Assembly (NCBI RefSeq): GCF_001280595.1
Contig: NZ_LITU01000053.1
Location: forward strand, 291,853 to 355,852
Source of the DNA: Paenibacillus xylanivorans
Lineage (GTDB): Bacteria; Bacillota; Bacilli; Paenibacillales; Paenibacillaceae
DNA: 64,000 nt
Direction of reading: 5' to 3'
The notes under the pieces: model-generated
What the model saw: the letters and a program-made list of their open reading frames with translations, nothing else
Told to the model about the DNA's origin: nothing
Databases searched by the model: none
Made by a program: the position numbers and the translations under genes
In this document: positions 7,385 through 15,909 of the stretch, in pieces
Layout of the letters: every line of letters begins with the position of its first letter
Position numbering within the stretch: the stretch's first letter is position 1

Positions 7385-9211
7385 ATGCTCTGGAATACCC
7401 TATGGTTAATTTTAATTTTGCTGTTATGCCTTGCGTATGTTTGGTTCAAATATAGAGCTTCCCATCGTGAAAAGAATAACCGTGCTCCTGAGCGAGAATC
7501 CTTCACGATTGAAGTGCTGACAGAGAAAGTAAAAAACTCGCTTCATGAGCTTAGTCATAGTCAACTTGCTGATGCCGGATTGCATGAAGAAGAATATCGC
7601 CGAAGAATCAATCAGCGTGCCGAGATGCGCAAGGCTCTTAAAGGTTGTGTATCAGGAAGCATCAGTGACAAAACGTATGTCAAAAATTTGATCGGTGATC
7701 TGCTTACTCGCAGCATAGGACTTAATAAGTCAAATATTGATGAGGTCATTTATTTTGGTGAAACTGAGTTGCTGACGATTCAGGATCAATTCGAAATCGT
7801 GTTTTATCTATACCGGCAGCAATTTGGTGTTGATGCCTTGTCACGTATGATTGACACTTATGATCTTGGCAGACTGAGGCTGGGTGAAGGTGCAGATGAC
7901 GGAGGAAGTTACTATATCTCCGAGGAGGACATTCGATATGTGTTTGAGTGTGAGTATAGAGAGCTTGGATTCAGAGAAAAAACAGATATCATCGTTCAAC
8001 GCATCTATCAACATTACAAAGGCTTCTCGGTTGTTGATGAAATAAGAGATCAACGAATAGATGGCGTTAGTGGTGGTGTTAGCGGCATGCTGGATGCTGT
8101 TCAGGATATGGGGCTACGACAGCCAGCTTCGTGGAACGATCTGTTGGAGGATGGACTTGAAGATGCTCTCCTTGAACAACCACTTAGTGGAATGGAAAGT
8201 GTCTGGATCTTCTATAAAGGTAAGTCCATTCACCTGTCCTTCCTGTCATTTGGCAGTATCCGTGAACTGAAGAGGGTATGTCAAAATATTTACAAATACA
8301 ACTATCCGGGACAGCTTTCGGAAGCGAATGGATACAAGGTGAACGAGATGAAGGACGGATCACGTGTCGTTGTTGTCCGACCTCCCTTTGCCGAATCATG
8401 GGCATTCTTTGTCCGGAAATTCGATATTCCGAATGCTTCACTGGAACAGCTGATTACTGGAAACAACGCAGATCTGCCAATCACTTTGCTGCAATATTTG
8501 ATGAAAGGCAGTCGAATTACAGCCGTAACAGGAGCACAAGGGTCGGGTAAAACGACGCTGCTTATGGCGATGGTGAAGCATATTTACGCTTCGTACACCC
8601 TGCGTGTACAGGAGATGGCATTCGAGCTACAGCTGCGACGTATATACAGTCGGCGTAACATTCTAAGCTTCCGGGAGACGGAACATATTTCAGGTCAACA
8701 GGGACTGGATTTACAGAAAAAGACGGACGGTACTGTAAATATTCTCGGTGAGGTTGCAAGTGACGAAGTAGCCGCATGGATGATTCAGATGTCCCAGGTT
8801 GCCAGCCTGTTCACCCTGTTTACTCATCATGCCAAAACGTTTCGCGATCTGGTCTTCTCCCTCCGCAATTCACTGCTCAAAACAGGTATGTTCCAACATG
8901 AACATATTGCCGAGGAGCAAGTAGTAAGTGTCATTAATTTCGATGTACATATGAAAAAGGACGCAGAGGGACGAAGATATATAGAACGAATCACGGAATG
9001 TCTGCCACGTGCGAATAAAGGGGACAGCGTGGAAGAACGGGCGGGTTTTACGTTTCGCAATGTGATCGAGTACAGGGATGGCAATTACGTCGTCACAGCT
9101 CCGATCTCAATGGGCAGCATCATGGATATGCGGGATCAGATGACACTACAGGACGCTGCGCTGTTCGAACAGTTCATCAAGCAACATTGGGGTGATACCT
9201 ATGACCGTTAA
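7385..9211 (+). CDS. TadA/CpaF-like secretion ATPase with N-terminal membrane anchor
   Basis: A 608-residue protein. Residues ~4-22 form a hydrophobic helix followed by WFKYRASHREKNNR, suggesting a membrane anchor that CpaF/TadA proteins normally lack. The C-terminal half is a type II/IV secretion ATPase: Walker A GAQGSGKTT near 382-390, VQEMAFELQL at the Asp-box position, Walker-B-like NILGEVASDE near 450, and THHAKTFRDL at the His-box position near 478. The arginines normally preceding the GE motif (LRMRPDR in CpaF) are not obvious. It should power assembly or secretion by the platform protein encoded next, whose ATG lies within this gene. Confidence 0.8.
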   Translation: MLWNTLWLILILLLCLAYVWFKYRASHREKNNRAPERESFTIEVLTEKVKNSLHELSHSQLADAGLHEEEYRRRINQRAEMRKALKGCVSGSISDKTYVKNLIGDLLTRSIGLNKSNIDEVIYFGETELLTIQDQFEIVFYLYRQQFGVDALSRMIDTYDLGRLRLGEGADDGGSYYISEEDIRYVFECEYRELGFREKTDIIVQRIYQHYKGFSVVDEIRDQRIDGVSGGVSGMLDAVQDMGLRQPASWNDLLEDGLEDALLEQPLSGMESVWIFYKGKSIHLSFLSFGSIRELKRVCQNIYKYNYPGQLSEANGYKVNEMKDGSRVVVVRPPFAESWAFFVRKFDIPNASLEQLITGNNADLPITLLQYLMKGSRITAVTGAQGSGKTTLLMAMVKHIYASYTLRVQEMAFELQLRRIYSRRNILSFRETEHISGQQGLDLQKKTDGTVNILGEVASDEVAAWMIQMSQVASLFTLFTHHAKTFRDLVFSLRNSLLKTGMFQHEHIAEEQVVSVINFDVHMKKDAEGRRYIERITECLPRANKGDSVEERAGFTFRNVIEYRDGNYVVTAPISMGSIMDMRDQMTLQDAALFEQFIKQHWGDTYDR

Positions 9212-11267
9212 GTTAGTTCTTCTTTTGGTGCTGGGGATATGTGCGGGTGGTCTGGTGATCACGCTACTTGTACTGAATCTGTTACGTCATAGAGGAGGTG
9301 ACACTGCAAGTAAATCCATAGAGATCGCTACACTGAACGGAAATCGTACGCTGCGGTGGGGATCGTTCCTGTTACAGTCTTATCGCTGGGGCATGAAAGT
9401 ACCGCTGCTCTCTGCTTATATTTTACAAGTACAGAAACGAATCTCATTCCGGCATGTTGGGGACGAACCATCATTAAGACGAATGACCATGAGTGTGGTT
9501 CTAATTATTTTCGGAGGATACGGGAGCATCAGTGTAATTCTCTTCCTTATGCAGCCGGGTATCGCCTTTGTCATATTGTCTGTACTCTGCGCTGTAGTTC
9601 TGAACAGTCTTGTACTGGATATGTGTCTGAATCGTATGGAGAAACGACTGTTGGTACAGATGCTGGACCTGTTTGCCGACGTGAGACATCGGTATCATCA
9701 GCATGGAATGGTAGAGGAAGCACTGTATGAAGCAGCTGAAGCTGGTAAAGGTGAGGCTGCGGAACAAGTGCTGTTGATCTATGAAGCATTGACTTCTCCG
9801 GATCCAAACGAAGCATTGGAACGTTACTATGAGATTGCGCCTAATCGTTTTCTTAAAGGTTTTGCCGGTATTTCATATATGGTGATGGAGTTTGGTGATA
9901 AAGACAGAGCACAGGGTTCGATTTACTTGAAAGGTCTGGGGAATCTGACGCAGGAAATTCATCTGGAGATTTTGCGGCGGGACAAATTGGATTATTTGTT
10001 AAAAGGGTTGAATATCATTGCCCTGGCTCCCGTTCTGTTCACAGCTCCAATTGAACGCTGGGCCAGAGGAAGTTTTCCGACTATGGATGAATTCTATCGC
10101 AGCAAAATCGGATTTGTAATCAAAATTTCGATATATGTCATTATCATACTTTCCTACCTTCTTTTGCAAAGGCTTCAGCAATATGATGAAACCCGTTATC
10201 GGACAGGGCGCAAACACTCCAGAATCGATCAGTTCCTATACAAGCAGACATTCATTCGTAAAGTCGCGCTGTTGTTCGCGGCCAAACCTGGCAGTACCAA
10301 TTACAGTCAAACCGTAAGATTGATGCGGGAAAGCAGTTCGGAACTGAAATATGAATGGCTGGCTATACGAAGGCTGATGTTATTTGCAAGTTGTTTTGTC
10401 CTGACCATCGGCTGTGTCTTTACGCTGCATCAGTTTGAACGAAATCATATCTTACATGATCCCGTGAGAGATGACCGGATGTTTGGCGCGATGGGAGAGG
10501 CGGAATTAAAGCAGGCTACGGAAAAGACAAGCTTGGATCAAGCCGTACTCGAGCGCATCGAAATGAAGCGAGGAGCAACTTTTGATGAGATCTCCAAAGC
10601 ATTGCAGTCCGTGAATCCCGTGCAACTGGATCATGATACACAGACGGAAACCATTGCGCGCATCCTGCAGAAGCTGGAAGTATACAACAAGCAGTACCTT
10701 CACTGGTGGGAGCTGATTATTGCGATGATGATAGGTATAACGGGTTATCACATGCCGATCTGGCTCATGTTGTTCCAGCGCAAGATGCGCAGTATGGATA
10801 TGAAACATGAAATCTATCAGTTTCAGACGGTGATCTCGATCTTGCGGGAGATGGACCGTATGTCTGTCGAGGAGATATTGGAATGGCTCAATCGCTTTGC
10901 AGTCATTTTCAAAAGACCGCTCCAAAAATGTTTGTTGCATTTTGAACATGGGCCGGAGCATGCACTTGAACAATTGAAAGAGGATGCCGGTTTGCCTGAA
11001 TTTCAGCGTCTGGTGGAGAAACTGCAACTCGCACTTGGGAAAATTTCAATCCGAGAAGCATTTGATGATCTGGATAGCATGATGGCCTTTTATTTTGAAC
11101 AACGGAAGCAGGAATACACCAAGATGATTGATGTCAAAGCATCATGGGGAAGAATGATCGGTTTTACACCAATGTATGCCTTGATCTTCCTCTATCTAGT
11201 CATTCCGCTGGTAGGCATGAGTTTCCTGCAAATGAACATTTATTATGAACAGATTCAGAAACTGTAA
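9201..11267 (+). CDS. Fused TadB-TadC-like membrane platform protein
   Basis: A 688-residue integral membrane protein; the ATG at 9201 follows GGGGTG and overlaps the ATPase gene by 11 bp. The first half has helices near residues 4-25, 95-137 and in the 290-340 region, with a cytoplasmic segment (LLVQMLDLFADVRHRY...EVLL-type, then IHLEILRRDKLDY) like a T2SF/TadB domain. The second half repeats the plan, ending in GRMIGFTPMYALIFLYLVIPLVGMSF, with EIYQFQTVISILREMDRMSVEEIL as its T2SF-like cytoplasmic part. Between them (~420-490) is a charged soluble insert. TadB and TadC are normally separate proteins, so this appears to be a fusion. Confidence 0.7.
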   Translation: MTVKLVLLLVLGICAGGLVITLLVLNLLRHRGGDTASKSIEIATLNGNRTLRWGSFLLQSYRWGMKVPLLSAYILQVQKRISFRHVGDEPSLRRMTMSVVLIIFGGYGSISVILFLMQPGIAFVILSVLCAVVLNSLVLDMCLNRMEKRLLVQMLDLFADVRHRYHQHGMVEEALYEAAEAGKGEAAEQVLLIYEALTSPDPNEALERYYEIAPNRFLKGFAGISYMVMEFGDKDRAQGSIYLKGLGNLTQEIHLEILRRDKLDYLLKGLNIIALAPVLFTAPIERWARGSFPTMDEFYRSKIGFVIKISIYVIIILSYLLLQRLQQYDETRYRTGRKHSRIDQFLYKQTFIRKVALLFAAKPGSTNYSQTVRLMRESSSELKYEWLAIRRLMLFASCFVLTIGCVFTLHQFERNHILHDPVRDDRMFGAMGEAELKQATEKTSLDQAVLERIEMKRGATFDEISKALQSVNPVQLDHDTQTETIARILQKLEVYNKQYLHWWELIIAMMIGITGYHMPIWLMLFQRKMRSMDMKHEIYQFQTVISILREMDRMSVEEILEWLNRFAVIFKRPLQKCLLHFEHGPEHALEQLKEDAGLPEFQRLVEKLQLALGKISIREAFDDLDSMMAFYFEQRKQEYTKMIDVKASWGRMIGFTPMYALIFLYLVIPLVGMSFLQMNIYYEQIQKL

Positions 11268-11326
11268 CGACTCAGTACGTCGCAGTCTGAAATAAATTAA
11301 AAACAATAAATTTAGGAGGATTTATC

Positions 11327-11812
11327 ATGAACAATGCATCAAGCGCTTTAAAGGTGGCAGCAGGCATATTTCTGACCATCGCCCTTATTACGATTGTGGT
11401 TTTGTTGTTTATTTCGGCTCAGGAGGCAACCAAAACGGCGCAGAACAATTTTGCGGATATCCAGACCGAGTTATCCCAAGCTGCATTTACGGTATATGAC
11501 GGAACTACCATTAGCGGATCACAGGTTACGAACGCGTTGCGTAAATATGCGGACAAGGATCAGTTCGGTATTCAAGTTATTACAGGTAAAAATAAAGGAG
11601 GTCAATGGTACGGTAATCAGTTAAACATTTCCCAGGACCTCAATAATGCCGATTATGGCTCTGTTATTGCACCAGATGATAAAGTCGGCATTATTAATCA
11701 AACCATGAGTGAAAAAGATAATCAGTATGTCAATCCAAGTGGTAAATTCAAAGCGATTATTGTAAAAGACAGATCTAATGTAGTAAGAGGGCTTATTTTC
11801 CAGCAATCCTGA
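11327..11812 (+). CDS. Small membrane-anchored protein of the Tad-like operon (1 of 4)
   Basis: A 161-residue protein with a strong AGGAGG site before ATG 11327. One N-terminal hydrophobic helix (about 8-29, KVAAGIFLTIALITIVVLLF) is followed by a short helical segment and an extracytoplasmic-looking domain. TISGSQVTNALRKY and GIQVITG resemble SYSGAEVIHTVRQM and VSVEVDG of the next gene, so the two may be paralogues. There is no obvious class III prepilin site of the Flp type (a Gly before xxxxE and Tyr/Phe). It could be a minor pilin-like or exported component. Function unknown. Confidence 0.7.
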   Translation: MNNASSALKVAAGIFLTIALITIVVLLFISAQEATKTAQNNFADIQTELSQAAFTVYDGTTISGSQVTNALRKYADKDQFGIQVITGKNKGGQWYGNQLNISQDLNNADYGSVIAPDDKVGIINQTMSEKDNQYVNPSGKFKAIIVKDRSNVVRGLIFQQS

Positions 11813-11828
11813 CAGGAGTTGGTTTAAG

Positions 11829-12227
11829 ATGTCCCAGAATACACAGCAACTTATGTTGTTCTGTACGGCGGTTGTCCTTTTTGTGACAGCCTGCCTGTAC
11901 GGGCAGCAAAATGTTAGGGTTCTATCAGACGCTTTGAATCACTTGGTGAAGACGACAGCAGAGATGGAAGGGCGACTGAACACTACATTACGCATCAGTG
12001 AGCCAACCAGTTATAGTGGTGCTGAAGTCATACATACTGTGAGGCAAATGACAGGGACAACGGTCAGCGTAGAGGTGGACGGGAATGCATATGTCATTGA
12101 TCCCCTTGTAAACAGAAGAGGAACCGTACCTGTCCAGCTTGCTACCTCGTATAGACCTGAGTTCATAAGAAGTGAGGCTGGCGAACTGCTGAAGATTGCA
12201 TTTTGGAAGGAGGCCAGTACACCTTGA
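11829..12227 (+). CDS. Small membrane-anchored protein of the Tad-like operon (2 of 4)
   Basis: A 132-residue protein; ATG 11829 follows AGGAG 11 bp upstream. A hydrophobic stretch covers residues ~7-23 (LMLFCTAVVLFVTACLY), and the rest is predicted outside the membrane. The SGAEVIHTVRQ segment is similar to a segment of the preceding gene product. Its TGA (12225-12227) overlaps the TTG start of the next gene, showing tight translational coupling. I do not recognise a family. Confidence 0.65.
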   Translation: MSQNTQQLMLFCTAVVLFVTACLYGQQNVRVLSDALNHLVKTTAEMEGRLNTTLRISEPTSYSGAEVIHTVRQMTGTTVSVEVDGNAYVIDPLVNRRGTVPVQLATSYRPEFIRSEAGELLKIAFWKEASTP

Positions 12228-12775
12228 TTAATGCCGCATCCAAGCTGCTAGCAGTTTTGCTGGCAGTGATTTTGCTTTATGTATACCCGGCAGCAGAGAC
12301 TGCAGATCGACAGGATGACATGGCACGAATGACTGTTGTTCAGACGGTTACACGTTTTGTTGATGCGGTCAGAACAAAGGGATATATTTCGCCCGGTATG
12401 TATGCAGAGTTCGAAGAGCAGATGGCTCGAACGGGTAACGCCTATGAAATTGCCATGGAACACTTGCATAAAAAATATGTACCTCATTACTCAGATCCGA
12501 TGGATCAGAGCACATTCTCAGGAACCTATGAGACTGTACAGGATGGCTATTATTCAGCTCAGATCAAAGCAAAGTTGTTTCCTTCTTCTGGTTCGATGGC
12601 TTCAGATGATGCTGGGCGAAGATATACACTGGCAATGGGGGATTTCTTCACAGTAACCGTCAAAAATACGAATCGTACACCTGCCATGCTGATTCGTGAG
12701 TGGTTGAACGGGACTGTACAGGCTGCAGCCGTATTTACCACATATGGGGGTATGGTGCTTAATGAAGATTACTGA
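12224..12775 (+). CDS. Small membrane-anchored protein of the Tad-like operon (3 of 4)
   Basis: A 183-residue protein. The TTG at 12224 is preferred: AAGGAGG lies 10 bp upstream and the codon overlaps the previous stop (TTGA). The product starts INAASKLLAVLLAVILLYVYPAAETADRQ, a single membrane helix at the N-terminus. The rest, including a long helical part and a beta-rich C-terminus, should be extracytoplasmic. It is part of the run of four small bitopic proteins that ends the operon. No family recognised. Confidence 0.65.
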   Translation: MINAASKLLAVLLAVILLYVYPAAETADRQDDMARMTVVQTVTRFVDAVRTKGYISPGMYAEFEEQMARTGNAYEIAMEHLHKKYVPHYSDPMDQSTFSGTYETVQDGYYSAQIKAKLFPSSGSMASDDAGRRYTLAMGDFFTVTVKNTNRTPAMLIREWLNGTVQAAAVFTTYGGMVLNEDY

Positions 12776-13745
12776 TCTTTCCATTGTGTTTGTGCTTATC
12801 TTTTCACCTATATTCTGGGTTATCTCTCACAACACAAACAATGCCCAAGAGGCCCAATATTTAAGTAATCAATATAAGATGGCACTTCAGACTGCTGTAC
12901 TGGATGCAGGGGCTGTGATGCATCAAAATGAGAAGCAAAACGATGAAGCAGGGTATGATTCGACCAAATTTGTTAAAGCGGACAAAGAGCTTGCCTTGAC
13001 AACGTTTACCCAAACAATGGCTTTAAATATGGGAATTCAGGATGATCCTGCTGCTATTCGGGCCATGTTTAATTACATTCCTGCAATGGTTGTGCTGGAT
13101 TATGATGGTTACTATATTTTTGCAAACGAAACAGAAATGACTGGAAACCTTGAAGATTCATTCCGGCAGGTTTGGAGTCCCAAAAAGCCCTATACATATT
13201 CTGATTCAAATGGCAGCAGTATTAACTTCACACTCGATGGGTATGTGTATGCCTATGATGCAGGCTTGGGCAAGTGGGTGGAGGGTTTTCAGAAAGAATT
13301 GGCCTCCAGCACGCAAATCCCTCTGCTTCAGAATGCCGAGACGTTTGAGCAGGTCAGACGAAGTCGCATCGTGACAAGTGTGCAGGAAGATTTGGTAGAT
13401 GTTATTAACAGGCATAATGAGTTTGCAAGAAGGAATGGTGTTTCCTACACCTTTACCATGCCTTTGATTTCTCAGGAAGATTGGTACAACTCGATTAATG
13501 ACACGGGGCTTATGGCTTTTATTCAGGGAATACCTGTAGGTAACCAAAAGATGAACAATTATGCCATTGGTGGTGGTAGACTGGTGAAGAAAACAGCGAT
13601 CGTTGGCGGAGTGGATCCGGTAAGTGGAATTAAATACTATTATCCTTCCACATGTAACAATGGTTACAGAGCCGAAGAAGTGTTTACAAATGCCAAACAA
13701 GCGGCAGCGCAAGGGTATTTTGAGTATAATTGTTCCATAAATTAA
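12762..13745 (+). CDS. Membrane-anchored extracytoplasmic protein of the Tad-like operon (4 of 4)
   Basis: A 327-residue protein; the ATG at 12762 overlaps the preceding gene by 14 bp (an in-frame ATG at 12744 is the alternative). A signal-anchor helix spans ~6-23 (LSIVFVLIFSPIFWVI), then a helical stalk, then a large soluble domain with motifs such as MVVLDYDGYYIFA and two Cys near the C-terminus (STCNNGYR, YNCSIN) that could form a disulfide. It is the largest extracytoplasmic product in the operon and could be a tip or shaft component. Unrecognised family. Confidence 0.65.
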   Translation: MKITDLSIVFVLIFSPIFWVISHNTNNAQEAQYLSNQYKMALQTAVLDAGAVMHQNEKQNDEAGYDSTKFVKADKELALTTFTQTMALNMGIQDDPAAIRAMFNYIPAMVVLDYDGYYIFANETEMTGNLEDSFRQVWSPKKPYTYSDSNGSSINFTLDGYVYAYDAGLGKWVEGFQKELASSTQIPLLQNAETFEQVRRSRIVTSVQEDLVDVINRHNEFARRNGVSYTFTMPLISQEDWYNSINDTGLMAFIQGIPVGNQKMNNYAIGGGRLVKKTAIVGGVDPVSGIKYYYPSTCNNGYRAEEVFTNAKQAAAQGYFEYNCSIN

Positions 13746-13771
13746 AGGCAGTTTGTTTGTAATATAAAAGC

Positions 13772-13872
13772 GAGGTTGCATGAGATGTTTACATTACTTT
13801 CAGAAAAGGCGACACCTGTGCTAAAATAAGGTTTCGGAACGATAGTAATGTCCAATAGATAGGAGCAACCTC
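13772..13872 (+). promoter_or_regulatory. Nested inverted repeats in the ABC-F gene leader
   Basis: GAGGTTGC (13772-13779) is complementary to GCAACCTC (13865-13872), and ACATTACT (13791-13798) to AGTAATGT (13844-13851). The outer 3' arm touches the AGGAG ribosome site (13861-13865). A candidate extended -10 element (TGC then TAAAAT, 13819-13827) lies inside the loop. If transcription starts upstream of 13770, the fold could hide the ribosome site. Confidence 0.35.
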
Positions 13873-13877
13873 ATCTT

Positions 13878-15428
13878 ATGAGTTTATTGTCAGTAGAGAA
13901 CGTGAGTCACAATTTTGGAGACCGCACGTTATTTAAAAATGTATCTTTTCGTTTACTTGCCGGAGAGCGTGTAGGCCTTGTTGGTGCAAATGGTGTGGGC
14001 AAGTCCACATTGATGAACATCCTTACCGGGAAATTGTTAAAGGACGAAGGGAAGGTCGAATGGACCCCCAAAGTTCGTTATGGATATCTGGATCAGCATA
14101 CCAAGCTCACGCCTGGAAAAACGATTCGTGACGTGTTAAAGGATGCGTTCCTGCCCTTGCTTGAGTTGGAAAAAGAAATGATGTCCATCACAGAGCAGAT
14201 GGCAGACGCCGATCCGGACAAGCTCGAATTGTTGCTGGAAGAAATGGGTGACATTCAGGAGCAATTGGAGCAAGGTGATTTTTATCTGATTGATGTGAAA
14301 GTGGAAGAGATGGCCAATGGACTTGGCTTGTCCGCCATCGGTCTGGATCGTGACGTGGCTGCGCTTAGTGGTGGTCAGCGTACGAAGGTATTGCTTGCCA
14401 AGCTTTTACTGGAGAAACCCACTGCTCTTCTTCTGGATGAGCCGACGAACTATCTCGATGTGGAACACATTGAATGGCTGTCGCGCTACCTGAAGGATTA
14501 CCCGTACGCGTTTATTCTGATCTCGCATGATACGGAATTTATGAATGAGGTCGTTAACGTTATTTATCATCTGGAGTTTGCCAAGTTGACGCGTTATGCA
14601 GCGAACTATAACAAATTCCTTGAAATGGCCGACATGAATAAGGCGCAACATATTGATGCATATGAGAAACAGCAGGAGTATATCAAGAAGCAGGAAGATT
14701 TCATTCAGCGGAACAAAGCCCGCGCTTCCACTTCCGGTCGTGCCAAGAGCCGTGAGAAGCAGCTCGGCAAGATTGAACGGATCGATCGTCCAGACGAAGC
14801 GGCCAAACCCACATTTAATTTCAAGGATGCCCGGGCGAGCAGTAAAACGGTCTTTGAGGGTATTGATTTTGAGATTGGGTATTCGTATGCATTATTGCCC
14901 AAAATGACGATGACGATTGAGCGTGGCGAGAAAATTGCCATTGTTGGATGTAACGGTGTAGGTAAATCAACACTGCTCAAGACCATTTTGGGGAAAATTC
15001 CACCCCTCAGTGGTAAGACTTTCTTGGGTGATTATCTGGAAACAGCGTATTTCGAACAAGAAGTACGTGCAGGCAATATTACCCCGATCGAAGATGTATG
15101 GAATGAATTTTCTCATCTGACACAGAATGAAGTCCGGGGCCATCTCGCACGTTGTGGATTGAAAAATGAGCATATCACTCGTCCGCTTAACGCGCTTAGT
15201 GGTGGAGAACAAGCCAAGGTTCGTTTATGTAAGCTTCTGATGCGTGAAAGTAACTGGATTTTGTTCGATGAGCCTACGAACCATTTGGATGTGACGGCCA
15301 AAGCAGAGTTGCAGCGTGCCTTGCAAGAATTCAAGGGTACCGTGCTGCTTGTGTCACATGAACCTGAATTTTATGAAGGCTGGGTTACCAAAACGTGGGA
15401 TGTTGAGGCTTGGTCCGAGAAACAATAG
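13878..15428 (+). CDS. ABC-F family ATPase
   Basis: A 516-residue soluble protein with two tandem ABC domains and no membrane segments. Walker A motifs are GANGVGKST (N-terminal) and GCNGVGKST (C-terminal). The signatures are LSGGQRTKV and LSGGEQAKV, each followed by a DEPTN(Y/H)LD Walker B, typical of ABC-F. The inter-domain linker includes KKQEDFIQRNKARASTSGRA, the region that enters the ribosome E site in this family. ABC-F proteins act in translation (E-site factors) or antibiotic protection; the length and sequence are more like housekeeping YkpA/YbiT-type members than known resistance proteins. Start ATG 13878 follows AGGAG. Confidence 0.9.
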   Translation: MSLLSVENVSHNFGDRTLFKNVSFRLLAGERVGLVGANGVGKSTLMNILTGKLLKDEGKVEWTPKVRYGYLDQHTKLTPGKTIRDVLKDAFLPLLELEKEMMSITEQMADADPDKLELLLEEMGDIQEQLEQGDFYLIDVKVEEMANGLGLSAIGLDRDVAALSGGQRTKVLLAKLLLEKPTALLLDEPTNYLDVEHIEWLSRYLKDYPYAFILISHDTEFMNEVVNVIYHLEFAKLTRYAANYNKFLEMADMNKAQHIDAYEKQQEYIKKQEDFIQRNKARASTSGRAKSREKQLGKIERIDRPDEAAKPTFNFKDARASSKTVFEGIDFEIGYSYALLPKMTMTIERGEKIAIVGCNGVGKSTLLKTILGKIPPLSGKTFLGDYLETAYFEQEVRAGNITPIEDVWNEFSHLTQNEVRGHLARCGLKNEHITRPLNALSGGEQAKVRLCKLLMRESNWILFDEPTNHLDVTAKAELQRALQEFKGTVLLVSHEPEFYEGWVTKTWDVEAWSEKQ

Positions 15429-15510
15429 TTTCTTCAAACCAGAAAAGCTACTTGAATAACTACGTTGTCTTCAGCAATGGATAAGTGACGTAATAAATGG
15501 AAAATGTACG

Positions 15511-15539
15511 GTGACAAAAAAAGGGGTCTATGGTAACAT
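15511..15539 (+). promoter_or_regulatory. Candidate promoter of the thiamine operon
   Basis: GTGACA (15511-15516) and TAACAT (15534-15539) are 17 bp apart, with TG one base before the -10 (extended -10). Transcription would start about 20 bases before the TPP aptamer. Confidence 0.45.
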
Positions 15540-15559
15540 AGGCTACAGCTTCATATGAA

Positions 15560-15652
15560 CACTAGGGGGGCCGCACGATGCGGCTGAGATGGAAGAATGC
15601 GATTCCGGACCCTTTGCACCTGATCTGGATCATACCAGCGTAGGGAAGTGGC
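15560..15652 (+). promoter_or_regulatory. TPP (THI-box) riboswitch aptamer
   Basis: The conserved TPP aptamer core is plain: a GGGG run, GCGGCTGAGAT, then GACCCTTTGCACCTGATC, GGATCATACCAGCGTAGGGA. A short P1 can form between CACT (15560-15563) and AGTG (15647-15650). It controls the tenI-thiOSGF operon. The 3' strand GGGAAGTGGC (15643-15652) is also complementary to the 5' arm of the terminator at 15836, giving a clear switching mechanism. Confidence 0.95.
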
Positions 15653-15835
15653 GCGTTTCAGCTAATGACAAATTGCAGCTTCGTTGATTTTGCGATGTGG
15701 TCTGCAAATGAATCATGCAGTTTCTAGGTATACTACGTTGCGACTATGGATGGTTCTTATAGTTGGTTATGCGTTATGCATAGAGAGTAATCGCATGAAA
15801 CAGTCATTCAGTTGATCATGAATTTTAAATTCGTG

Positions 15836-15864
15836 GCCACTCCCCTACGGGAGTGGCTTTTTTT
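15836..15864 (+). terminator. Riboswitch expression-platform terminator
   Basis: GCCACTCCC (15836-15844) and GGGAGTGGC (15849-15857) form a perfect 9-bp stem with a CTAC loop, followed by seven Ts (15858-15864). It lies about 185 nt after the aptamer. I see no gene in the stretch 15653-15835 between them. Confidence 0.92.
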
Positions 15865-15909
15865 GTTGTATTATATCAGCTTAAAGAACGCAAGAGGAGG
15901 GCGATCAGG

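Noticed and set aside
3238-13745. Conjugation or type IV secretion locus
   Set aside because: The ATPase resembles TadA/CpaF, but no relaxase, coupling protein or VirB4-like ATPase is present.
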